A DNA stretch of 64,000 nt from Prevotella sp. Lineage in GTDB: Bacteria > Bacteroidota > Bacteroidia > Bacteroidales > Bacteroidaceae. Position 1 is the stretch's first letter. Every line of letters begins with the position of its first letter. A model generated the notes under the pieces. That model saw only the letters and a program-made list of their open reading frames with translations, searched no databases and was not told the origin of the DNA. The DNA lies in the NCBI GenBank assembly GCA_017462915.1, contig JAFTQG010000045.1:58767-122766 (forward strand), read 5' to 3'. The translations under genes were made by a program, and so were the position numbers. Shown here one piece after another: positions 1-8,059 of this stretch.

Positions 1-569
1 ACTATGCCGTGGCGATGAAGTATTTCATCATCTTCACGCTCTTCGCCTTTCTCTGCGTCATGGGATACCTTGACGTGCTGAAACATATAGTGAGGAGCGA
101 CTACCATGCCGGTCTCGCCACAGTGCCTGTTGTCATGGCGGCAGAGATAATGATGGGCATATATTTCAATCTCTCGTTCTGGTACAAGCTCATCGACAAG
201 ACAGTGTGGGGCGCATGGTTCTCCTTTGCCGGCTGTGCCGTGCTCGTTGCCGTGAACATCCTCTTTGTCCCGGAATACGGATACATGGCTTGCGCATGGG
301 GAGGCTTTGCCGGCTATGCCACGGCGATGACGCTCTCGTACATCGTCGGCCAGAGGAAGAATCCTATATCCTATCCTATGGCGAGCATATCCGTCTATGT
401 TCTCATCACGATACTGTTCTATGTCATCATCGAGTGGAGCAACCGCACCCTGCCGACCTTCGGCGCTCTGGCGGTGAATACCGTGGTGATAGTGCTGTTC
501 CTGGCACATGTCGTGAAGCATGACATGCCTCTTACACCGATACTCAAACGATTGCACCTGAAGAAATGA
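1..569 (+). CDS. Oligosaccharide flippase family protein, C-terminal part
   Basis: The reading frame is already open at base 3 and runs to a TGA at 567-569, so this is the 3' end of a longer gene that starts outside the window. About 188 residues are visible. They form at least five hydrophobic segments separated by short polar loops and end in a basic tail (LKRLHLKK), the layout of the C-terminal half of MurJ/Wzx-like polysaccharide flippases that move lipid-linked sugars across the inner membrane. The stop overlaps the next start in an ATGA, which indicates translational coupling. A different multi-pass transporter cannot be excluded from this fragment alone. Confidence 0.7.
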   Translation, partial: YAVAMKYFIIFTLFAFLCVMGYLDVLKHIVRSDYHAGLATVPVVMAAEIMMGIYFNLSFWYKLIDKTVWGAWFSFAGCAVLVAVNILFVPEYGYMACAWGGFAGYATAMTLSYIVGQRKNPISYPMASISVYVLITILFYVIIEWSNRTLPTFGALAVNTVVIVLFLAHVVKHDMPLTPILKRLHLKK

Positions 570-1165
570 ACATCTTGAAAAGATATATGTATATGGCATT
601 GGCGGCCGTTGTGCTGCTTGCCGTCCTATGGTTTGGTCTGAGATGGGCCATGAAAGAGACAGGCATCTCCACTTCACAGGAAGAGAGGGTGGAGCAGACT
701 GCCGCCGTCATGGACTCAATACGCTCCATAGGACAATGGGAATTGGCGTATATTGACACAAATGTGCAGGTGGATACCGTTGCCAGACGCTGGCTCGGAC
801 TTGTCAAGGACAAGCTGCAGCGCCGCTATTACGGCAGGGTTTCCGTGGGTATAGACATGAGAAGACTGCCCGAGGAGTGGTGTGTGCGCAAGGAAGACAC
901 CGTCTGGGTGACCCTTCCTGATGTCTGTCTGCTCGATTCCAACTTCATAGACGAGAGCCGCACGGAGCTTGTCCTGTCGGAGGATGACGACCTTGAGGCA
1001 GACAAGACGATGAAGCAGGCGATGCTTGAGCGTGCAAGGCAGAAGATGATCGATGCGGCACTGACTCCTAAGGTGTCGTCAGACGCACGCCGTCTCGCCA
1101 CAGACAGGATGTCGGAACGCTTCCGCGCGATAGGCTACGAGAAAGTCGTTGTGGAGTTCAAGTAG
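566..1165 (+). CDS. DUF4230-like membrane-anchored protein
   Basis: This 199-residue protein has one N-terminal membrane segment (about residues 9-28) and a soluble, charged remainder with many Arg/Glu heptad-like stretches. The overall pattern (single anchor, then a beta-rich middle and a helical C-terminal part ending in YEKVVVEFK) resembles the DUF4230 family of Bacteroidota, whose function is unknown. The start overlaps the flippase stop, so the two are probably co-transcribed. The family assignment is by general resemblance only, and no catalytic motif was recognised. Confidence 0.6.
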   Translation: MNILKRYMYMALAAVVLLAVLWFGLRWAMKETGISTSQEERVEQTAAVMDSIRSIGQWELAYIDTNVQVDTVARRWLGLVKDKLQRRYYGRVSVGIDMRRLPEEWCVRKEDTVWVTLPDVCLLDSNFIDESRTELVLSEDDDLEADKTMKQAMLERARQKMIDAALTPKVSSDARRLATDRMSERFRAIGYEKVVVEFK

Positions 1166-1231
1166 GGGATACATTAATTTATTAACTTACTTATATGTAA
1201 CGGCTGACAGCCAAAAGGACAACAGAAGACA

Positions 1232-2464
1232 ATGGTACTCAACTACATATTCATAGCATTCTTTCTCATAGCCTTTGCCATAGGACTCGTGAAACTCGTG
1301 TTTCTCGGCGACATCACGGTGTTTCCAGCCATCATAGACTCCACATTCGAGTCGGCAAAGACAGCTTTCGAGATATCCATAGGCCTTACCGGAGCCCTCT
1401 CCCTCTGGCTCGGCATAATGAAGATAGGAGAGAAAGGCGGCATCGTTAACAGTCTTGCACGCCTGCTCTCGCCGGTTTTCTGCCGCCTGTTTCCCGATAT
1501 TCCCAAGGGACATCCTGTCACAGGAACAATCTTCATGAATATCGCGGCGAACATGCTCGGTCTCGACAATGCCGCCACACCCATGGGACTGAAAGCCATG
1601 GGAGAGCTTCAGGAGATGAACAAGGACAAGGCCACGGCGACAAATCCTATGATAATGTTCCTCGTGCTGAACACTTCAGGACTGACACTCATCCCCGTAA
1701 GCATAATGGTCTACCGCGCACAGCTCGGTGCGGCGAATCCTACCGACGTGTTCATCCCGCTGCTTCTTGCCACATTCTTCTCCACATTGACAGGCATAGT
1801 GGTGACATCCGTGTTCCAGAAGATAAACCTCTTCAACAGGACCATGCTCACCGTAGCCGGCATAATGTGTCTCATCGTGGCAACGATAATATGGGGCTTC
1901 TCCATGATGGGTAGGGAAACGATGGATATAGTCTCCACGACGGCAGCCAATGTCATCCTAATGTCCATCATCTGCACATTCATAATCTCGGGCATACGCC
2001 GGCATATCAATGTCTATGATGCCTTTATAGAGGGCGCGAAAGAGGGTTTTAAGACCGCTGTAACCATCATTCCCTACCTTGTGGCTATACTTGTAGGTAT
2101 AGGAGTTTTCCGCGCCTCAGGAGCGATGGATTGGCTTATAGGCGGCATATCCTTCGCCGTGGAGTCTCTCGGCGGCAACACAGACTTCGTCGGAGCGTTG
2201 CCTACAGCCATCATGAAACCGCTCTCAGGAAGCGGAGCCCGTGGCATGATGGTCGATGCCATGACACAGTACGGCGCCGACTCCTTTGTCGGCAGGCTGG
2301 CAAGCGTCTTCCAAGGTTCTACGGATACTACGTTCTATATCCTTGCAGTGTATTTCGGCAGTGTGGGGATACGCAATACCCGTCATGCCGTCACCTGCGG
2401 TCTTGCCGCAGACTTTGCCGGAATCATCGCTGCAACGGTGATATGCTATATTTTCTTCGGGTAA
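1232..2464 (+). CDS. Nucleoside recognition / fused SpmA-SpmB-type membrane protein
   Basis: A 410-residue polytopic membrane protein made of two homologous halves, each like the 'nucleoside recognition' (Gate) domain of SpmA and SpmB. Diagnostic stretches are the NIAANMLGLDNAATPMG segment near residue 105 in the first half and the GALPTAIMKPLSGSGARGMM-type segment near residue 330 in the second. In spore formers SpmA and SpmB are separate proteins tied to spore core dehydration. Bacteroidota carry the fused form although they do not sporulate, so its transport substrate is unknown. It starts 66 bp after the previous gene and has no obvious terminator of its own. Confidence 0.85.
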   Translation: MVLNYIFIAFFLIAFAIGLVKLVFLGDITVFPAIIDSTFESAKTAFEISIGLTGALSLWLGIMKIGEKGGIVNSLARLLSPVFCRLFPDIPKGHPVTGTIFMNIAANMLGLDNAATPMGLKAMGELQEMNKDKATATNPMIMFLVLNTSGLTLIPVSIMVYRAQLGAANPTDVFIPLLLATFFSTLTGIVVTSVFQKINLFNRTMLTVAGIMCLIVATIIWGFSMMGRETMDIVSTTAANVILMSIICTFIISGIRRHINVYDAFIEGAKEGFKTAVTIIPYLVAILVGIGVFRASGAMDWLIGGISFAVESLGGNTDFVGALPTAIMKPLSGSGARGMMVDAMTQYGADSFVGRLASVFQGSTDTTFYILAVYFGSVGIRNTRHAVTCGLAADFAGIIAATVICYIFFG

Positions 2465-2471
2465 CCTCTTG

Positions 2472-2526
2472 TACGGTTATGCGGTCGCTTCGCTTTTAGG
2501 TTTTACGGTTATACGGTGATAACCGG
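2472..2526 (+). repeat. CGGTTATN-type octamer repeats
   Basis: Short degenerate tandem of the 8-bp unit CGGTTATR (complement AACCGYAT), directly after the stop of the SpmAB gene. The same unit recurs at many other intergenic sites in this window. Confidence 0.7.
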
Positions 2527-2933
2527 ATACTTGTAAAACTGCAAAGCAATATAACCAACAACCCAAACCCCAAACCTGATGGTTATTTGATTTGACGCTG
2601 CAAAGGTACTGTATTCTACAGCCGAATCCAAGAGATATAGGGATACATTAATAGATACAGGTCTGGAGTTGACGCAAAATAAAGAAGACTTTTGTCCTTA
2701 TTGCCAATTCAGTTTCGCCCTTTAATCATATATTATATTGAGAAGGAAGTCCTCAATATCAATGTAAAGTAGACTTTTTCTGTTACAATGTAACACTTTT
2801 CGTCAATACAAGCTCTAAAATTCCCCAGACAAAACTTTGTTTTTCATTCTGCATGACCGCTAATACCGCTAATATATTCTGTTTGCGGTTAAATGGTTAT
2901 TGCTTTTAGGTAGCACATAGAATAATTATGTAC

Positions 2934-2984
2934 AATGCAGGGAGGTAGCGTGGTGCACAGCTGTCCACGCTACCTCCCTGCATT
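2934..2984. terminator. Perfect 20-bp inverted repeat, 11-nt loop
   Basis: The arms 2934-2953 and 2965-2984 are exact reverse complements over 20 bp, around the loop TGCACAGCTGT, whose last 8 bases are themselves a palindrome. A second small palindrome (GATTCTC-T-GAGAATC) follows at 2993-3007. It sits between convergent genes, so a bidirectional terminator is likely, but neither side has a clear T run. A structured RNA or protein site is the alternative. Confidence 0.55.
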
Positions 2985-3009
2985 CATGATGAGATTCTCT
3001 GAGAATCGT

Positions 3010-3047
3010 TGTTCGGTCGTTTGGTTATTTTGTTGTTTGGTTATTTG
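3010..3047 (+). repeat. TTGTTTGG octamer repeats
   Basis: Degenerate tandem of the 8-bp unit TTGTTTGG/TTATTTGG. The same unit is found near gpmI, nadD and the secreted hydrolase. Confidence 0.7.
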
Positions 3048-3117
3048 GATTCTTAGTCCAACCGAAAGTCCGCCTAACTGTATAACAGTGCAACAAATGC
3101 AATAGGAAAAACAAATC

Positions 3118-3180
3118 TCCGTCTAACCGTCCAACCGCCTAACCGCTCAACCGTATAACCGTCCAACCGCAAAACCGTAT
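3118..3180 (+). repeat. AACCGYNN octamer repeats
   Basis: About eight tandem copies of an 8-bp unit AACCG(T/C)NN that abut the stop codon of ung within a few bases. Confidence 0.75.
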
Positions 3181-3182
3181 AC

Positions 3183-3884
3183 TTACCACTTTATCGGTTC
3201 CAGTCCCTGCTGTGAAAGCCATTCGTTGCAGCGCGAGAAGTGATGGTTTCCGAACCATCCGCCGCGGTTGGCGGAGAGAGGAGAGGGGTGGACGGACTCC
3301 AGGATGAAATGCTTGGTCTGGTCTATGAGTTTCTTCTTGTTACGTGCATATCCGCCCCAAAGCAGGAAGACAACATGGTCGCATTCACGGGAGACGGTCT
3401 CTATCACGGCATCCGTAAACTGCTCCCATCCCTGACGCTGGTGTGAAGCGGCAGCATGTTCGCGGACAGTCAGCGTGGCATTGAGGAGCAGGACACCCTG
3501 TTCCGCCCAGCGGCGCAGGGAACCGTCATAGCTCTTCCTGCCGTTCCCGTCCTGTATTATCTCTGGGGTAGAGCCGATATCGTCCTTTATCTCCTTGAAG
3601 ATGTTCACGAGCGACGGCGGCAGCGGCACACCTGTCTTCACCGAGAAGCACAGTCCCTCCGCCTGTCCGTAGCCGTGATATGGGTCCTGTCCTATTATCA
3701 CTACCTTCACCTTGTCTACAGGGCAGAGGTTGAAGGCATTGAATATCTCGTTTCCCGGCGGATAGCATCTGTACCGGCTGTATTCCTCCCTAACGAAACG
3801 GGTGAGTCTGACAAAGTATTCCTTGTCAAACTCACCCTGTAGTCTTTCTTGCCATGAAGGCTCGATGTTCACATTCGATTTCAT
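3183..3884 (-). CDS. ung: Uracil-DNA glycosylase, family 1
   Basis: A 233-residue cytoplasmic repair enzyme that removes uracil from DNA. The water-activating loop GQDPYH is at residues 65-70 (catalytic Asp67) and the DNA-intercalating HPSPLS motif at 199-204, followed by the FGNHHFSRCN segment typical of family 1. Length and motif spacing match the family along the whole protein. It starts about 25 bp after the end of gpmI on the same strand, so the two may share a transcript. The AACCG repeat block touches its 3' end. Confidence 0.97.
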   Translation of the reverse strand: MKSNVNIEPSWQERLQGEFDKEYFVRLTRFVREEYSRYRCYPPGNEIFNAFNLCPVDKVKVVIIGQDPYHGYGQAEGLCFSVKTGVPLPPSLVNIFKEIKDDIGSTPEIIQDGNGRKSYDGSLRRWAEQGVLLLNATLTVREHAAASHQRQGWEQFTDAVIETVSRECDHVVFLLWGGYARNKKKLIDQTKHFILESVHPSPLSANRGGWFGNHHFSRCNEWLSQQGLEPIKW

Positions 3885-3908
3885 ACCGACTGAAACATTG
3901 TATACTTA

Positions 3909-5429
3909 TCAGTCAACGATGAGGTTCTCGCCCGTCATGTCAGCCGGCTTCTCCAGTCCCATGATATGCAGGATAGACGGAGCGACGTCGGCGAGACGTC
4001 CGTCCTTCACTGTCGCAGAGTTATTGTCTGTGACATAGATGAAAGGAACAGGATTGAGCGAGTGGGCGGTGTTAGGAGAGCCGTCGGCGTTTATGGCGTT
4101 GTCCGCATTGCCGTGGTCGGCGATGATTATTGCCTCGTATCCGCAAGCCTTTGCTGTCTCTATGACATCCTCCACGCAGCTGTCCACAGCGTGTACGGCC
4201 TTTGCTATGGCGTTGTAGACACCGGTATGGCCCACCATGTCGCCGTTAGCGAAGTTCACGACGATGAAGTCGTACATCTCTGTCATGATGGCAGCGCAGA
4301 GTTTGTCCTTCACCTCGTATGCCGACATCTCAGGCTTGAGGTCGTATGTGGCTACCTTCGGCGATGCCACGAGTATGCGGTCCTCGCCCTCGTAAGGAGT
4401 CTCCCTGCCGCCGTTGAAGAAGAATGTCACGTGTGCATACTTCTCTGTCTCTGCCGTATGGAGCTGTTTCTTGCCCTGCTGTGAGAGATATTCTCCGAGG
4501 GTGTTCTCCACATTCTCTTTCGGGAAGAGGATTTTCACGCCTGTGAAGCTGGCGTCGTACGGTGTCATGCAGTAATACTGGAGTCCCGGGATAGTCTTCA
4601 TGCCCTGCTCAGGGAGGTTCTGCTGTGTGAGCACCTGTGTGAGTTCCTTGGCACGGTCGTTACGGAAGTTGATGAAGATGACAGCGTCTCCCTCCTCGAT
4701 CTTTCCGTTTACGGCAGCGTTTGTTATAGGTTTGATGAACTCGTCTGTCACGCCCTCGTCATAAGACTCCTGCATTGCCTTCACCATATCGTCGGCCTTC
4801 TTTCCCTCGGCGTTGACGAGAAGGTCGTAAGCCTCCTTCACACGCTCCCATCTCTTGTCGCGGTCCATGGCGTAGAAGCGTCCCACGATGGATGCGATGT
4901 TAGCGTCGTTCTCCTGGCATTTTGCCGTAATCTGCTCGATGAATCCCTTGCCGGACTTAGGGTCGGTGTCGCGTCCGTCCATGAAGCAGTGTACGAAGGT
5001 CTGCTGTGAGAGTCCGAACTCCTTGCCTACCTCGATGAGCTTGAAGAGATGGTCCAGTGATGAGTGTACGCCGCCGTTTGAGGCGAGACCCATGAGATGG
5101 AGCTTCTTGCCGTTCTGCTTCACGTAGTTGTAAGCCTCCACGACCTGCGGGTTCTGTGATATAGAGCCGTCTGCGCAGGCGCGGTTTATCTTCACGAGGT
5201 CCTGGTATACTATGCGTCCGGCACCGATATTGAGGTGACCCACCTCAGAGTTGCCCATCTGTCCGTCAGGGAGGCCTACATCCTCGCCTGAAGCCTGAAG
5301 CTGTGAGTGTGCCGATACTGCTGTAAGATAGTCAAGGTATGGTGTCGGTGTGTTGAAGATGACGTCACCGTTGCCGTGCTTGCCGATTCCCCATCCGTCG
5401 AGAATCATCAGAAGTGCTTTCTTTGCCAT
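3909..5429 (-). CDS. gpmI: 2,3-bisphosphoglycerate-independent phosphoglycerate mutase
   Basis: A 506-residue glycolytic enzyme that interconverts 3- and 2-phosphoglycerate. It belongs to the alkaline-phosphatase superfamily with two Mn ions. Metal-binding Asp11 lies in LDGWG and the phospho-acceptor Ser61 in [12 protein letters not shown] and IIADHGNAD motifs follow. The start is set at MAKKALL. The frame stays open for 52 further codons upstream, but that part is translation of intergenic tandem repeats and would be a poor leader. The gene is preceded by a large composite repeat (5434-5628) and followed by ung. Confidence 0.97.
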   Translation of the reverse strand: MAKKALLMILDGWGIGKHGNGDVIFNTPTPYLDYLTAVSAHSQLQASGEDVGLPDGQMGNSEVGHLNIGAGRIVYQDLVKINRACADGSISQNPQVVEAYNYVKQNGKKLHLMGLASNGGVHSSLDHLFKLIEVGKEFGLSQQTFVHCFMDGRDTDPKSGKGFIEQITAKCQENDANIASIVGRFYAMDRDKRWERVKEAYDLLVNAEGKKADDMVKAMQESYDEGVTDEFIKPITNAAVNGKIEEGDAVIFINFRNDRAKELTQVLTQQNLPEQGMKTIPGLQYYCMTPYDASFTGVKILFPKENVENTLGEYLSQQGKKQLHTAETEKYAHVTFFFNGGRETPYEGEDRILVASPKVATYDLKPEMSAYEVKDKLCAAIMTEMYDFIVVNFANGDMVGHTGVYNAIAKAVHAVDSCVEDVIETAKACGYEAIIIADHGNADNAINADGSPNTAHSLNPVPFIYVTDNNSATVKDGRLADVAPSILHIMGLEKPADMTGENLIVD

Positions 5430-5433
5430 GTAT

Positions 5434-5628
5434 TTGTTGTTTAGTTGTTTGGTTGTTTGGTTGTTTAGTTGTTTAGTTGTTTGGTTGTTTAGTTGTTTGG
5501 TTGTTTGGTGGTTTGGTTGATGGTGGATAGCCGGAATAGCCGATATAGCCAGAATAGCCGGAATAGCCCGAATAGAGGCTATCAACTAAACAACTAAACG
5601 ACCAAACGACCAAACAACCAAACGACTA
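5434..5628. repeat. Composite repeat: octamers / GGCTATNNC nonamers / inverted octamers
   Basis: Three blocks lie upstream of gpmI. 5434-5521 has about ten tandem 8-bp units TTGTTTGG or TTGTTTAG. 5526-5583 has six 9-bp units of the form GATATAGCC/GGAATAGCC. 5583-5628 has the octamer in inverted orientation (CCAAACAAC). The two octamer blocks could pair to form a cruciform with the nonamers in the loop. Read in the gpmI direction the order is nonamers, then AACCAAAC octamers, then ATG, the same order as at other loci. Confidence 0.85.
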
Positions 5629-5637
5629 CCGCCCGCC

Positions 5638-7632
5638 TTACGCGTCGATGTTGGCGTATGTGGCATTCTCCTCGATGAACTGCCTGCGCGGTTCCACGTC
5701 GTCGCCCATGAGCATGGAGAATATCTCGTCTGCCTTTGCGGCGTTCTGTATAGTGACCTGCTTGAGGAGACGTGTCTCCGGATTCATTGTTGTGTCCCAG
5801 AGCTGCTCAGGGTTCATCTCGCCCAGACCTTTGTATCGCTGTGTATGGAGCTTGGTGTCTTCGGCGTTGCCGTCGCAGTATGTGTCGATGAATCTCAGGC
5901 GGTCCTCCTCCGTGTAGCAATACTCTTTCTTGTCCTTGTAAGAGCAGCGGTAGAGCGGCGGAGTGGCTATGTAGAGGTGACCTTCCTGTATGACTTTCGG
6001 CATGAAGCGGAAGAAGAGGGTCATGATGAGTGTGTCGATGTGCGAGCCGTCGACATCGGCATCGGTCATGATGATGATCTTGTCGTAGCGCAGCTTGTCG
6101 ATATTAGCCTCCTTGGAGTCCTCGCCGTCCAGTCCGAACCTCACGCCGATGGCCTGGAGGATGATGTTTACTGACTCGGCCTCGAAGACCTTGTGCCACT
6201 GTACCTTCTCCACATTGAGTATCTTGCCTCGCAGCGGCAGGATAGCCTGGTAGTGTCTGTCACGTCCCTGCTTTGCCGAACCGCCGGCGGAGTCACCCTC
6301 GACGAGGAATATCTCGGTCTTCTTAGGGTCGCGGCTTGAGCAGTCGGCGAGCTTTCCAGGGAGTCCTCCTCCCGACATCGGGTTCTTTCGCTGTACGCTC
6401 TCGCGGGCCTTGCGTGCCGCCACGCGTGCCGTAGCTGCCAAGACGACCTTGTTGCATATCATGCGTGCCTCGTTAGGATGCTCCTCGAGGTAGTCGTTCA
6501 TGGCTTCTCCCACAGCCTGCTGCACGGCGCCGTTGACCTCCGAGTTGCCGAGCTTCGTCTTCGTCTGTCCCTCAAACTGCGGCTCTGCCACCTTTACGGA
6601 GATGACAGCGGTGAGACCTTCCTTGAAGTCGTCCTGCGCTATCTCTATCTTCGCCTTCTCTATCTGCTTGCGTATCTGGTCGTCGTTGTCCGCATACTTC
6701 TTCAGCGAGCGTGAGAGGGCGATGCGGAATCCCGTGAGGTGTGTGCCGCCCTCTATGGTGTTGATGTTGTTCACATAGGAGTGTATGTGCTCGGAGTAGT
6801 CGGTATTGTACATGATGGCTGCCTCGATAGGCACTCCTGCCTTCTCCGTCTTCAGGTAGATGACGTCGTTGAAGAGGTGTGTGCGGTGCTGGTCTATGTA
6901 GCGGACGAACTCCTTGAGGCCGTCCTGTGCGTGGAACACCTCTTCCTTCGGTGTCCATCCCTCTGCTACAGCGCCGTTCTCGTCGAGCGCAGGGCGCATG
7001 TCGCGGAGGGTGATCTTTATGCCGGCGTTGAGGAAAGCCAGCTCGCGCATACGTGTGGCGACGATGTCGTACTTGTATGTCGTGGTGGTGAATATCGTGG
7101 CATCAGGCCAGAACTGCTGGCGTGTGCCGCGCTTGTCGGTCTCGCCGACGACCTTCACGGGGTAGAGCGGCTTGCCCTGCTCGTACTCCTGCTGGTAGAT
7201 CTTGCCGTCGCGGTATACCTGTGAGAGCATGTGTGAGGAAAGGGCGTTGACGCAGGAGACGCCGACACCGTGGAGTCCGCCTGAGACTTTATATGAGCCT
7301 TTGTCAAACTTGCCGCCGGCGTGGAGCACTGTCATGACGACCTCGAGTGCCGATTTGTGGAGCTTCGGGTGCTCGTCGACAGGTATTCCTCGTCCGTTGT
7401 CCTCCACCGTTATGGAGTTGTCTTCGTTGATGGTCACCTCTATGTCGGTGCAGTATCCTGCCATTGCCTCGTCGATGGAGTTGTCCACTGTCTCGTTGAC
7501 AAGATGGTGGAGACCTTTTTCGGAGATGTCTCCGATGTACATCGCCGGTCTTTTGCGCACGGCCTCGAGGCCTTCAAGCACCTGGATGCTGCTGCCGGTG
7601 TAGTTTCCTTCTGTTTTCTGTATTTCTTCCAT
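5638..7632 (-). CDS. gyrB: DNA gyrase subunit B
   Basis: A 664-residue type IIA topoisomerase ATPase subunit. The GHKL ATPase domain carries Glu47 in the NETVDNSIDEA segment (46-56) and DNGRGIP (78-84). The transducer domain follows. The TOPRIM domain has EGDSAGG (445-451) and DADVDGSH (524-531). The C-terminal KYKGLGEMN-like and WDTTMNPETR segments are present. The SAKQGRDR sequence after EGDSAGG favours GyrB over ParE. Length is normal for Bacteroidota. A TATCTTTG promoter element lies about 110 bp upstream, so gyrB appears to have its own promoter. Confidence 0.97.
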   Translation of the reverse strand: MEEIQKTEGNYTGSSIQVLEGLEAVRKRPAMYIGDISEKGLHHLVNETVDNSIDEAMAGYCTDIEVTINEDNSITVEDNGRGIPVDEHPKLHKSALEVVMTVLHAGGKFDKGSYKVSGGLHGVGVSCVNALSSHMLSQVYRDGKIYQQEYEQGKPLYPVKVVGETDKRGTRQQFWPDATIFTTTTYKYDIVATRMRELAFLNAGIKITLRDMRPALDENGAVAEGWTPKEEVFHAQDGLKEFVRYIDQHRTHLFNDVIYLKTEKAGVPIEAAIMYNTDYSEHIHSYVNNINTIEGGTHLTGFRIALSRSLKKYADNDDQIRKQIEKAKIEIAQDDFKEGLTAVISVKVAEPQFEGQTKTKLGNSEVNGAVQQAVGEAMNDYLEEHPNEARMICNKVVLAATARVAARKARESVQRKNPMSGGGLPGKLADCSSRDPKKTEIFLVEGDSAGGSAKQGRDRHYQAILPLRGKILNVEKVQWHKVFEAESVNIILQAIGVRFGLDGEDSKEANIDKLRYDKIIIMTDADVDGSHIDTLIMTLFFRFMPKVIQEGHLYIATPPLYRCSYKDKKEYCYTEEDRLRFIDTYCDGNAEDTKLHTQRYKGLGEMNPEQLWDTTMNPETRLLKQVTIQNAAKADEIFSMLMGDDVEPRRQFIEENATYANIDA

Positions 7633-7742
7633 GTAGTAAAAAATGTATTTTATTTCCTTTGTCTCGCCGTCCGTCCGCCACGGTTCTGCCGCCAGAGGGC
7701 CATGCCTTCCGCATGGACGGGCGCGGATGTCATATTTCTGTG

Positions 7743-7750
7743 CAAAGATA
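7743..7750 (-). promoter_or_regulatory. gyrB promoter -7 element (TATCTTTG)
   Basis: Matches the Bacteroidota -7 consensus TAnnTTTG on the minus strand and is followed by GC. A clear TTTG upstream element at 19-21 bp is not visible. The gyrB start is about 110 bp downstream. Confidence 0.5.
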
Positions 7751-7840
7751 CTAAAAAAAAATGGAATGAGGAAATTATTTAATTATAAAATAATTAAGAG
7801 TGTGCGGTTTTGCGGTTTTACGGTTAGAGGGGTGATAGCA

Positions 7841-7920
7841 GGGATAGCCGATATAGCCGGAATAGAAGCTATAGATACTATATAGGCTATATCTTCTATA
7901 GGGGCTATCTTGGCTATCCC
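7841..7920. repeat. GGCTATNNC repeats in a long inverted arrangement
   Basis: The arms 7841-7873 and 7888-7920 match in about 26 of 33 positions as inverted repeats and begin and end with GGGATAGCC/GGCTATCCC. This is the only one of eight nonamer loci where the units face each other, and it would fold into a long hairpin. Confidence 0.7.
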
Positions 7921-7939
7921 GGCTATTCACTCGGCGGAG

Positions 7940-8012
7940 GGTGACCCTCCGTACTGTGAAGGCTCACCCCTGACACGGCAAAAGGTCACCTTTCACTCGT
8001 TGAGAGGTGACC
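7940..8012 (+). repeat. 22-bp dyad array D1 (GGTSACC x4)
   Basis: Four copies of GGTSACC or a one-base variant are centred at 7943, 7965, 7987 and 8009, that is exactly 22 bp apart, within a unit of the form RGGTSACCTTTNNN...TGAA. The last unit ends CCTTCGG. It lies 48 bp beyond the stop of the minus-strand PiT gene. Confidence 0.85.
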
Positions 8013-8026
8013 TTCGGTTTTGTTGT

Positions 8027-8057
8027 CCGTATCCTGCTGTCTTGCAGTAGGATACGG
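8027..8057. terminator. 3' hairpin after the PiT gene
   Basis: The arms CCGTATCCTGCTG (8027-8039) and CAGTAGGATACGG (8045-8057) pair over 13 bp with one mismatch, three bases from the PiT stop. There is no U run on the minus strand, so an RNA-stabilising or factor-dependent 3' structure is as likely as an intrinsic terminator. Confidence 0.5.
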
Positions 8058-8059
8058 TT

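Larger units (their letters stand above)
2465..3182. other. 718-bp gap between convergent genes
   Basis: This gap lies between the plus-strand SpmAB gene and the end of ung. No convincing gene was seen. It contains two blocks of AACCGnan octamers (2472-2526 and 3118-3180), a block of TTGTTTGG octamers (3010-3047), a very stable 20-bp hairpin (2934-2984), and an AT-rich stretch around 2590-2900 with no recognised feature. Confidence 0.7.
7633..8059. other. 427-bp gap between gyrB and the PiT gene
   Basis: Read on the minus strand, the gap contains a 3' hairpin (8027-8057), a four-unit 22-bp dyad array (7940-8012), an 80-nt imperfect hairpin of GGCTATNNC units (7841-7920), a few CGGTTTTN octamers (about 7802-7826), and the gyrB promoter element (7743-7750). 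No gene was seen. Confidence 0.75.

Noticed and set aside
5430-5585. 52-residue N-terminal extension of GpmI
   Set aside because: The added residues translate the intergenic octamer and nonamer repeats, and MAKKALL is the normal family start.
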